From Candidatus Aenigmatarchaeota archaeon (GTDB taxonomy: Archaea; Aenigmatarchaeota; Aenigmatarchaeia; QMZP01; JACQNV01): a stretch of DNA of 18,031 nucleotides. A model generated the notes under the pieces. The model made no database searches. It was not told where the DNA came from and saw nothing but the letters and a program-made list of their open reading frames with translations. Positions 1-5,918 of the stretch are shown piece by piece. The stretch covers positions 1-18,031 of the forward strand of contig JACQNV010000026.1 of assembly GCA_016202865.1 (NCBI GenBank), written 5' to 3'. The translations under genes and the position numbers were made by a program. Positions within the stretch are counted from its first letter, which is position 1. Each line of letters starts with the position of its first letter.

Positions 1-3000
1 GACATTGGCTCCGTTGACTTCTAGCAGACAATTGTTTGGATTGGTTTCTGTGAATGAGAGGTTTACAAAATAATAATTTTGGGAGAGGTTGGATCCGCTG
101 GCTGGGGTTGGGGATTCATATGTTAGAGAGCTTGGCGCAGTGGTATCTGACCCGCTGACATTTATACCAACTGTTCTATTAGCAGATGCAAAATTTGAAA
201 TTCCCGTTGAATCACTACACTGGACATTCCATGTATAATTTGCATTTGCCATGGACACTGTTATATTAGTTTGTTGGCCTGATGTTAGAATTGTAGTTGA
301 CTGGTTTGAAGCAAATGTTCCTGTTCCATTGTGATAGAGCGTACACGAACTTAAAGAGTTTGTGCCTGTAGTCGCAGTAAAATTAAAGTCAACTGGATTA
401 GCTGTTACTGTTGCTGCATCTGCTGGATTGTTTAAAGCTACTGAAGGCGCAGTGCCTATCAAGAATTTGTTTTGACCTGTACTTACAGAACCTGTACTAT
501 TACTAATATCTACTTGGAATGTGTAAGTTCCATTTGTCAGCAGGGTTGTCGAGTTTTGTGTTTGATTGACATACAAATTCCAATGTGTTTGATTTAGTCT
601 GGACAAGCCAGTCATATACATTTGTTTAATCTCATCAGCAGACAATGATCTATTCCATAGCATGAATTGATCCATAGAGCCGTCAAATGCACGAGTTGAA
701 TCCTTACTTCTACCTAACATAGGACTTGGTGGTAGGTATACTGCAGGCTCGCCTGTTGTTGAGTTTACAAGAATGTCGTTTTGGTAAAAATTCCATCCGC
801 TTGCCCCAGGTTTATTGGTTACTGCAATCATGTGCCAATTTGTCCTTGTTACAGAAGCAGAGGGTGAAAATACTATTCTGTCATCCCTAAATGCATCCAT
901 GTAGATTTTTCCGTCTGTCCAAGGGTAGTGAGAACTAAATGCACTGCCACCCAACCAGAATATTCCTGTTTGAGCCGATGCGGGAGTGGCGGCATCTAAT
1001 TTAACCCAAACAATTAAAGTTGATTCGTTTGTGCCAAAAAAGGTGGATAAGTTGGTGTTCATCGATATATTAATTAAGTCACCAACTCCATCGAAAACAT
1101 ATCCACCACCAAAATACCCCGTGGAACTTGGCAATGCATTTCCTACTGAAGTTCCGTTGAAAATTCCCCAAGCTAAATCCGCAACTAGAGCATCGCTTTC
1201 TCCAAGCACTGAAAGATTATCCATGTTATACAAAACAACCAATGAATTGTTATAAAATGTGTAATTGGTGCCGTTCCAATTATAAGTAACGGAATTAAGA
1301 TTTGGATCTTCTATAGATGTGTTTATTATTACATTTGCTGTGGTTAATACAGAGACATTGGCCGGTGTTGGACTGATAAAGGATATGTTCTGGGTTCCCG
1401 ATGTACTTGGATCAACAATATGATCAAATTCAACTGAACTATTAAGGACTTTCAAATCGAATGTGTCTTGTGTTCCTTGGAGATTGGTTAAATAGACTTT
1501 GTTGTATTGGTTGTCGTTTAAGGATGTAAACTCTGCTATCAGGTTTGTGCCATCTATTTCATAGATTTCTATTTTTGGTGTTCCAGAAATTGTCCGCGGG
1601 TAGATTGTTATGTCATTGTTGAATGTGAGGTTTTTTTCGAAAGTAACTCTAACATAATCCCCAGATGGTATGGTTTCAGACCAAATACCATCCAAAGCCC
1701 TTGTCTCGGCAAAAATATCAGAGATAAGTGTTCTATTAGAATTCAGATGCTCTGCCGTGGTTATGTTAATTATACCACCTGCATAAGCTGAGAAGTGTGT
1801 GACAGTGAATGTGATTGTATCGCCATTGTCTGTGAATGGTATGTTTGTTGGTTCCCACCTTGGGCATTCAAAGAAATCTATGTCAAATTCAGCACAGGAA
1901 AAAATTTTACTAACTTTTCCATTTTTCGGTAAGGTTATTGTTGCGTTGTCAAATTCCAATGGCTCCATTGCAAAGGCGTCTGTGCTTATTTGGGGGTCTT
2001 CTACAGAATCTATCTTTGCTTCTATTATAGCTGGTGGATCCACCAAACCTTTTATCTCCACTTCTGGATCAGAAAATTCTTCTACCGGTGTAATTTCGCC
2101 CCCAGTTTTGGCTATCTGCAAAGCAGTTATGTCAAATTCTGTTTTATCCGGAATCTGAGATTCATTTATGTCCAGAACTAGATCAAATTTACCGTCCCTT
2201 CTCTCTGTTATGTTATAATCACCGAACTCTTTGCCGCTATTATCCTTCACTGCTATGCTTATTTTTTTTGTCTTTTTTAGTATTGTATAGTCTATGGAGC
2301 CGATGAATATTGATCCTTGGCCTTCCACAACAACTTTTATTGTGTATTTTTTGCCTTTCAAATCAGGAAGTTTGCATGTGTCATGGCAGAAGCTTGTAAA
2401 TTGTTTTGTACCTGGAGATATTGGTTGTGATATTTGGGTTTGAGCTGGAACAATACCAGTTGTTATCTGCTGTGTTTCTGAAGGCGATAAACGGGGTTCT
2501 GTTGTTTGTTCCGGTGTTGGAGTAAGATTAGATTCTGGCTGCTGGATTGTTTCTGTTGGTTCAGATGATTGTGGAAGCTCAGCTACTGGACTTTCTGCAG
2601 CAGATGTTTGTGAAGGCTCTGGTGTTGGAATTTGTGTTAGTTCTGTTGGTTGAGGTATTGAAGACTCTGTTTCAGGAGTGGCATCTTGGAATCTTATTTT
2701 TCCAGAGTAGATGACTATTGTACTTTGAGATTTGGCTGATATTGTGGTCTCTGGTGATTGTGCAGCTTCTGGTTGTGGTGACGATTCTGATGGTTCTGGC
2801 GAAGTTGAAGGTTGCTGTGTTGGCTCGGTTGGAACTGTTTGCTCAGGTGAAGACTCTGGAGAAGGCACTGTAGTTTCTGAGGGGGTTTCTGTAACTGCTT
2901 CTGTGGTTTCGGGTGTTTGTGTTGCAGAAGGCTCGGCTGACGGAGTTGTTATAACAGGTGACTCAAAAGGTGAGATTTGTTGGGTTTGTGTCGCCACTGA

Positions 3001-3636
3001 TGTTTGCGCTGCCTCTGGTGAACTAGAAATTGAAGATGAATCTAATATGAGATAGTTTGTTTTTGTGTCCTCATCAACCAAGTAAACTTTCACATTTCCA
3101 GATAGTTCGCCAGAAAGCCTGAGACTGTTTAATTTACCCTTGTTTTCTGGGTACCATGTATAGTTAAAGTCTGAAGAGGCTGTCAAGGTTAGGTTGTCTG
3201 AGAGCCTGAGCTCTGTGCCTATTAGCTGCCCTGTTGTGTATTGCAAGATTAAAAACCCGTAGATAACAACAGAGGCTACAAGGATTATGTCCACCCTATG
3301 ATGCCTTTTGACAAATTGGATTTGTGTATATTTGGAGATTATAAAAACAGAGATTAGGACAGCAGCCAAACCTATAAGATAATAGTAAAGATAGAAGATG
3401 TTGATCGCAATCATGGTATAGAGGCTTATTAGGACCAGAATGAGGGAGGTAATTACTGTGAAAACACCTATATGGAGCTTGAAAAACCTTGCTATTCCAT
3501 AAACAATGGCTATGGAGACGAAGAATATCACAATATAGTTTAAAAGCCTGCTGTAGGTAGTTACAAGTAGAACGGAATAGATAACCATTACAACAATAAT
3601 TAATACATGAAGAAGCCTTCTACTACCCACTACCAT
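1..3636 (-). CDS. Giant surface protein, LamG-type, N-terminal 1212 codons (C-terminus beyond window)
   Basis: An uninterrupted minus-strand frame from ATG at 3636 runs off the window start, so the C-terminus is missing. Residues about 8-133 form five hydrophobic helices, unusual for a surface protein, which normally has one anchor or signal. Residues about 200-410 are a low-complexity Ser/Thr/Pro/Glu/Gln stalk, probably extracellular and glycosylated. A Cys pair (FCHDTC) follows, then beta-rich segments that include the motif FTVTHFSAYAGG, which I recall from other archaeal surface proteins. Residues about 795-1010 match a LamG/concanavalin-like jellyroll, ending in the typical WNRSLSADEIKQMY. 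After it come Ig-like repeats rich in NxS/T sequons. Likely role: cell-surface adhesion or S-layer-associated contact (inference). ATG 3588 is an alternative start. The gene diverges from the tRNA-Ser gene. Confidence 0.85.
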   Translation of the reverse strand, partial: MVVGSRRLLHVLIIVVMVIYSVLLVTTYSRLLNYIVIFFVSIAIVYGIARFFKLHIGVFTVITSLILVLISLYTMIAINIFYLYYYLIGLAAVLISVFIISKYTQIQFVKRHHRVDIILVASVVIYGFLILQYTTGQLIGTELRLSDNLTLTASSDFNYTWYPENKGKLNSLRLSGELSGNVKVYLVDEDTKTNYLILDSSSISSSPEAAQTSVATQTQQISPFESPVITTPSAEPSATQTPETTEAVTETPSETTVPSPESSPEQTVPTEPTQQPSTSPEPSESSPQPEAAQSPETTISAKSQSTIVIYSGKIRFQDATPETESSIPQPTELTQIPTPEPSQTSAAESPVAELPQSSEPTETIQQPESNLTPTPEQTTEPRLSPSETQQITTGIVPAQTQISQPISPGTKQFTSFCHDTCKLPDLKGKKYTIKVVVEGQGSIFIGSIDYTILKKTKKISIAVKDNSGKEFGDYNITERRDGKFDLVLDINESQIPDKTEFDITALQIAKTGGEITPVEEFSDPEVEIKGLVDPPAIIEAKIDSVEDPQISTDAFAMEPLEFDNATITLPKNGKVSKIFSCAEFDIDFFECPRWEPTNIPFTDNGDTITFTVTHFSAYAGGIINITTAEHLNSNRTLISDIFAETRALDGIWSETIPSGDYVRVTFEKNLTFNNDITIYPRTISGTPKIEIYEIDGTNLIAEFTSLNDNQYNKVYLTNLQGTQDTFDLKVLNSSVEFDHIVDPSTSGTQNISFISPTPANVSVLTTANVIINTSIEDPNLNSVTYNWNGTNYTFYNNSLVVLYNMDNLSVLGESDALVADLAWGIFNGTSVGNALPSSTGYFGGGYVFDGVGDLINISMNTNLSTFFGTNESTLIVWVKLDAATPASAQTGIFWLGGSAFSSHYPWTDGKIYMDAFRDDRIVFSPSASVTRTNWHMIAVTNKPGASGWNFYQNDILVNSTTGEPAVYLPPSPMLGRSKDSTRAFDGSMDQFMLWNRSLSADEIKQMYMTGLSRLNQTHWNLYVNQTQNSTTLLTNGTYTFQVDISNSTGSVSTGQNKFLIGTAPSVALNNPADAATVTANPVDFNFTATTGTNSLSSCTLYHNGTGTFASNQSTTILTSGQQTNITVSMANANYTWNVQCSDSTGISNFASANRTVGINVSGSDTTAPSSLTYESPTPASGSNLSQNYYFVNLSFTETNPNNCLLEVNGANV

Positions 3637-3645
3637 ATCCCCAAC

Positions 3646-3676
3646 CTATATAATTATATGTTTTCCTTAATATATA
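3646..3676. promoter_or_regulatory. Divergent TATA boxes for surface protein and tRNA-Ser
   Basis: Two AT-rich boxes lie in the short divergent gap. CTATATAA at 3646-3653 is about 35 nt before the tRNA 5' end and suits plus-strand transcription. TATATATTAA around 3667-3676 read on the minus strand sits 31-40 nt before ATG 3636. The assignments rest on spacing only. Confidence 0.4.
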
Positions 3677-3706
3677 CTATTCAATTGCCGAGGTGGCGGA
3701 GTGGTA

Positions 3707-3795
3707 AGCCTTTTCTGGGAAAAGGCTTAAGCCAAAAAAGGAGGCTATTTTTGCTTCGCAAAAACTACGCCTTCCACGACGGAAAGGATCCACAA
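3707..3795 (+). other. tRNA-Ser intron 1 (D-loop)
   Basis: An 89-nt insertion in the D-loop. The BHB motif has central helix GTGG (3701-3704) with CCAC (3790-3793), 5' bulge TAA (3705-3707) and 3' bulge AAA (3794-3796). Cutting after the second bulge base yields the loop GAGTGGTAA with G18-G19 in place. Inside lie hairpins AAGCCTTTTC/GAAAAGGCTT (3706-3728) and TTTTTGC/GCAAAAA. CCTTTTC can alternatively pair with GGAAAGG near the 3' end of the intron. Confidence 0.75.
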
Positions 3796-3811
3796 ACGCG
3801 CACGCCTGGAA

Positions 3812-3889
3812 TTCTACCCTTTTCTTTAGAAAAGAAAAGTCTACAATACTCAAAAAAAACTATTTTACAAAAAGTACAGAAGGAAGGAA
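3812..3889 (+). other. tRNA-Ser intron 2 (anticodon loop, position 37/38)
   Basis: A 78-nt insertion directly after A37, the canonical archaeal intron site. The flanking anticodon stem CACGC/GCGTG is perfect and the 3' bulge AAA (3888-3890) fits, but the central helix is weak (only C-G and U-G at its base). TTCT (3812-3815) pairs with AGAA (3878-3881), and an internal hairpin CTTTTCTTT/AAAGAAAAG follows. This is a relaxed rather than strict BHB. Confidence 0.7.
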
Positions 3890-3902
3890 AGCGTGTGGTC
3901 GC

Positions 3903-3935
3903 AAAGGGTAGCAGTGTAAAACTGCAATTCGCGCA
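3903..3935 (+). other. Probable tRNA-Ser intron in variable arm (borders approximate)
   Basis: The stem GGTC/GGCC would enclose a 36-nt loop, much larger than any usual serine variable arm. The excess contains a hairpin GCAGT-GTAAA-ACTGC (3911-3925), like the other intron bodies. No strict BHB is visible: GC at 3901-3902 pairs with GC at 3931-3932 and the rest is imperfect. It may be an intron or an oversized variable arm. Confidence 0.4.
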
Positions 3936-3953
3936 TGGCCTCATGAGTTCGAA

Positions 3954-3993
3954 GGAAAAATCGAAAGCTGCCAAGTGGCTTTCCACCCGAAAT
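3954..3993 (+). other. tRNA-Ser intron in T-loop (position 59/60)
   Basis: A 40-nt insertion in the T-loop. Central helix TTCG (3948-3951) pairs with CGAA (3988-3991), stacked on the T-stem; 5' bulge AAG is at 3952-3954 and 3' bulge ATT at 3992-3994. Cutting after the second bulge base restores TTCGAAT, the standard archaeal T-loop. An internal hairpin GAAAGC/GCTTTC forms the intron body. This is a clear BHB. Confidence 0.82.
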
Positions 3994-4044
3994 TCTCATC
4001 CTCGGCGCTTAAACCCATTTAAAACTTGTACCTGTAATAAAATT

Positions 4045-4326
4045 ATGAAAACCAGAGACTTCCAACTATCGAGACTGACTATAAACCACTTCGATTTTCT
4101 GCAAAACCTGTATGATAACGGTGTGTTGGATGAGAAGGGTGTAATCGATTTGGCAACTGAAGGGTTGAAAGATATTCCTAAAGAAGCACGAGGGGTTTTG
4201 TATCCAGTTGACTTAGAAGTTGTAGGTCTTGTTGCTCGTCACTTCAGAAGTGGAAGAGAAAAAGTTGCTATATACAGAGACAGAAAAGGTCAGAGATATG
4301 TAGTTGCTGACTTTAGGGAGCCGTAA
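4045..4326 (+). CDS. Hypothetical 93-aa protein
   Basis: The frame is open upstream through the tRNA gene, but ATG 4045 is the first Met after it and has a TTTAAA box at 4018-4023, 22-27 nt upstream, which fits a leaderless transcript. I do not recognise the family. The protein is soluble and mixed alpha/beta with no Cys cluster or membrane segment. It starts MKTRDFQLSRLTINHFDFLQ. The C-terminal half has an alternating basic/hydrophobic pattern (VAIYRDRKGQRYVVADFREP), possibly a small beta-hairpin. Its stop codon lies inside the arm of a large inverted repeat shared with the convergent zinc-finger gene. Confidence 0.6.
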   Translation: MKTRDFQLSRLTINHFDFLQNLYDNGVLDEKGVIDLATEGLKDIPKEARGVLYPVDLEVVGLVARHFRSGREKVAIYRDRKGQRYVVADFREP

Positions 4327-4364
4327 AATTTTTACGAAGCGAACTGAGGAAAAATTTAGGCTCC
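4317..4364. terminator. Large inverted repeat between convergent genes
   Basis: GGAGCC (4317-4322) pairs with GGCTCC (4359-4364), and AAATTTTT (4326-4333) with AAAAATTT (4350-4357), making a long stem with a 16-nt loop. It overlaps the stop codon of the 93-aa gene (TAA 4324-4326) and lies downstream of the minus-strand zinc-finger gene. A bidirectional transcription end or mRNA 3' stabiliser is likely (inference). Confidence 0.45.
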
Positions 4365-4377
4365 TTTCTTGGTTAAG

Positions 4378-4413
4378 CTTCTTTCTTGAAAAGAAGGTTC
4401 CTATTTGAACCTT
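4378..4413 (-). terminator. Hairpins at the 3' end of the zinc-finger gene
   Basis: AAGGTTC (4394-4400) pairs with GAACCTT (4407-4413) around the stop codon. The alternative CTTCTTT (4378-4384)/AAAGAAG (4390-4396) overlaps it, so the two are mutually exclusive. The 10-mer AAAGAAGGTT here (4390-4399) recurs at 4601-4610 and 4677-4686 in the same gene's leader. Confidence 0.4.
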
Positions 4414-4583
4414 TTTGCAGTACAGTTTTTGCACATGCCCAGATTATGATGGAAGCAACTTAAACAGACAATCGAACCACAGATATTACAGCTATATGCA
4501 GGTTTGGCCTGACCGCCGCATATATTACATAAACCGCTGACACTTGTTCCCTGAGGATTAATCAAACGTCTTCCTGCTGCCAT
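4401..4583 (-). CDS. Small zinc-finger protein, 60 aa
   Basis: ATG 4583 is chosen over an upstream in-frame start because GGAGG (4590-4594) lies 6 nt before it. The protein carries four Cys pairs plus His: CNIC (19-22), CNIC (32-35), CLSC (40-43), HH (45-46) and CKNC (51-54). The layout C-x2-C-x9-C-x2-C-x4-C-x2-C-x7-C-x2-C suggests two bound zinc ions in a cross-brace, like HIT-type or B-box fingers. It is probably a protein- or RNA-binding adaptor; the target is unknown. It has its own promoter and a structured leader, so it may be controlled at translation. It ends with TAG, convergent with the 93-aa gene. Confidence 0.75.
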   Translation of the reverse strand: MAAGRRLINPQGTSVSGLCNICGGQAKPAYSCNICGSIVCLSCFHHNLGMCKNCTAKRFK

Positions 4584-4686
4584 AGCTATCCTCCTTTCCA
4601 AAAGAAGGTTTGAGATCGTGTCTCGTTGACACGAGACATCTCGTCATCCAATCTATAGGATCGAGATGCCGATCCCAAAGAAGGTT
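4584..4686 (-). promoter_or_regulatory. Structured 5' leader with sequestered Shine-Dalgarno
   Basis: On the minus strand, CCTTCTTT (4601-4608) can pair through a 3-nt loop with AAAGGAGG (4590-4597), hiding the zinc-finger gene's Shine-Dalgarno site. An identical CCTTCTTT at 4677-4684 could do the same from the leader's 5' end. Between them are hairpin TGTCTCGT/ACGAGACA (4619-4626/4631-4638) and two exclusive pairings that share CGAG: GGATCG/CGATCC (4658-4663/4670-4675) and CATCTCG/CGAGATG (4637-4643/4662-4668). The competing pairings look like a riboswitch, protein-responsive leader or RNA thermometer; no known class is recognised. Confidence 0.5.
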
Positions 4687-4705
4687 TTACCCTTCAATAA
4701 GTCCC

Positions 4706-4715
4706 TATTTTATAA
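4706..4715 (-). promoter_or_regulatory. TATA box of the zinc-finger gene
   Basis: TTATAAAATA on the minus strand, about 26 nt before the expected transcript start near 4685. The 13-mer TTATAAAATAGGG (4703-4715) is identical to one at 15757-15769 before another zinc-ribbon gene. Confidence 0.5.
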
Positions 4716-4740
4716 TTAGCAGATTGTCTTTATTAGCCTA

Positions 4741-5835
4741 TTAGCCGCCAAACTCTTCGCGCCACTTGTCAAATCTCCTTAGATCGGCCTCGTCTGAGAC
4801 CGGTTTTATTTTTCTTAAGGAGATGTCAAAGTCCTTTTTTGTGAGGGGTCTGTATTTTAGAGAATACCCGTCAACTTGTTCTGAGGTTAAATCCTGCAAA
4901 CTAGGGTTTTGTTCCCTTATCATGCTGGCTACAGCTTCTCTACAGATATTTGATATGTCTCTACCCGAGAAGTTGTTTGTTATAGAGGCCAGGCTATCGT
5001 GTGTAATTCCCTCGAGGCTGACACCCTTTGTATGGATTTGAAATATTGTTTTTCTGGCCGCAGAATCAGGCAACGGCACATATATTTTTCTTTCAAATCT
5101 TGAAAGCAGCGCATCGTCTAGATCCCATGGCCTGTTTGTAGCGCCAATAAAGATAACTTTATCCTCTTTTTTCGTGCTGAATCCCTCTAACTCTGAAAGA
5201 AGCTGACCAACAACCCTTCTTGTAGCCTCATGAATGTCTCCTCCCCTGCTCAAAACTATAGAATCTATTTCATCCATGAAAACCAAAGATGGCTGGACTT
5301 CGCGAGCTTTGAGGAATAATGCCGATAAAATTTTGTTAGATTCACCATAATATTTGCTCAACAAAGTGGAGGCCTGAGCCTCAAAAAAGCTTGCATTCAA
5401 AGTGTGACTTGAAGCCTTTGCTAGTAGGGTTTTTCCTGTTCCAGGCGGCCCATAAAGAAGTATTGTTTTAGTAGAGCGGACGAAGTCTGGCTTCTTTTTG
5501 ATGAATGGTAAAATTATTGCTTCCTTAAGAGTTGTTTTTGCCTCTTCAAGGTTGCCTATATCCTCCCATTTTGTATCTGGTTTTTGTGTGACAATTAGGC
5601 TGTCTATTGCGCCAGCTATTGATTTGTCGTCCTCCATGACAGGCTTTTTTATTGTTTCCCCAAGATTCTCATATTGAGTGGCAGTTTCTTTGTAACCCAG
5701 AAGTCTATAAAGTGAAGCTGCCTTGGAGTAATGAGTTGATGCCTCCTTCTGCTTGCCTTCAGATTCGCATTTTCTGGCCAAGTCTATCTCTCTTTGAAGT
5801 TGCTGTTTTAGTATGCTTTCTCTTAATTCGCCCAT
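4741..5835 (-). CDS. cdvC: CdvC/Vps4-type AAA+ ATPase with MIT domain, 364 aa
   Basis: ESCRT-associated AAA+ ATPase that remodels or disassembles ESCRT-III (CdvB) filaments in membrane scission. Residues 1-65 form a helical MIT-like domain. KWEDIGNLEEAK (89-100) opens the AAA module. Walker A is GPPGTGKT (129-136), Walker B VFMDEID (185-191), sensor GATN (231-234), with arginines in SRFERK (245-250). The C-terminal RFDKWREEFGG resembles the terminal helix of Vps4. These features separate it from proteasome- or Cdc48-type ATPases. ATG 5835 is preferred over an upstream in-frame start: it follows a TATA-like TTAAATAT 23-30 nt upstream. No CdvB/ESCRT-III gene lies in the window. It diverges from pyrG. 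Confidence 0.85.
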   Translation of the reverse strand: MGELRESILKQQLQREIDLARKCESEGKQKEASTHYSKAASLYRLLGYKETATQYENLGETIKKPVMEDDKSIAGAIDSLIVTQKPDTKWEDIGNLEEAKTTLKEAIILPFIKKKPDFVRSTKTILLYGPPGTGKTLLAKASSHTLNASFFEAQASTLLSKYYGESNKILSALFLKAREVQPSLVFMDEIDSIVLSRGGDIHEATRRVVGQLLSELEGFSTKKEDKVIFIGATNRPWDLDDALLSRFERKIYVPLPDSAARKTIFQIHTKGVSLEGITHDSLASITNNFSGRDISNICREAVASMIREQNPSLQDLTSEQVDGYSLKYRPLTKKDFDISLRKIKPVSDEADLRRFDKWREEFGG

Positions 5836-5918
5836 GTTGATTATTAGATAGTAATATTTAATACGTTTCTGGTCGCGGGGCATCAAACACATTTATTACT
5901 TAATGTTTTAATTATTGC
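5836..5918. promoter_or_regulatory. Divergent promoter region of cdvC and pyrG
   Basis: Minus strand: TTAAATAT around 5858-5865, placed for a leaderless cdvC mRNA. Plus strand: an AT-rich stretch around 5889-5898 (ATTTATTACT) lies 21-30 nt before the pyrG ATG. Neither gene has a Shine-Dalgarno site. Confidence 0.45.

Larger units (their letters stand above)
3687..4007 (+). tRNA. tRNA-Ser(GGA), interrupted by at least three introns
   Basis: Exon pieces assemble into a canonical type II serine tRNA. Acceptor GCCGAGG (3687-3693) pairs with CCTCGGC (4000-4006), followed by discriminator G at 4007; no CCA is encoded. T8-G9, D-stem GCG (3696-3698) with CGC (3797-3799) and a spliced D-loop GAGTGGTAA come next. 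The anticodon stem CACGC (3801-3805) pairs with GCGTG (3891-3895), giving loop CT-GGA-AA with anticodon at 3808-3810. The variable-arm stem is GGTC (3897-3900) with GGCC (3937-3940), and the T-stem is ATGAG (3943-3947) with CTCAT (3995-3999). Spliced T-loop is TTCGAAT. G73 and the long variable arm agree with serine. Without introns the gene would be 321 nt against a usual size near 88. Splicing needs a tRNA endonuclease with broad BHB tolerance. Confidence 0.88.

Noticed and set aside
1799..2158. 119-codon plus-strand ORF
   Set aside because: Antisense to well-supported coding sequence of the surface protein; no ribosome site or family features.
2732..3055. Gly/Ser/Val-rich plus-strand ORF
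   Set aside because: It is the antisense of the Ser/Thr/Pro-rich stalk of the surface protein.
3709..3726. Hairpin CCTTTTCTGGGAAAAGG read as a tRNA anticodon arm
   Set aside because: Position 33 would not be U and the rest of the tRNA does not follow; CACGC-CTGGAAA-GCGTG is far better.
3607..4326. 239-codon plus-strand open frame
   Set aside because: Its first 146 codons run through the tRNA-Ser gene and introns; only the part from ATG 4045 has a plausible promoter and protein-like sequence.
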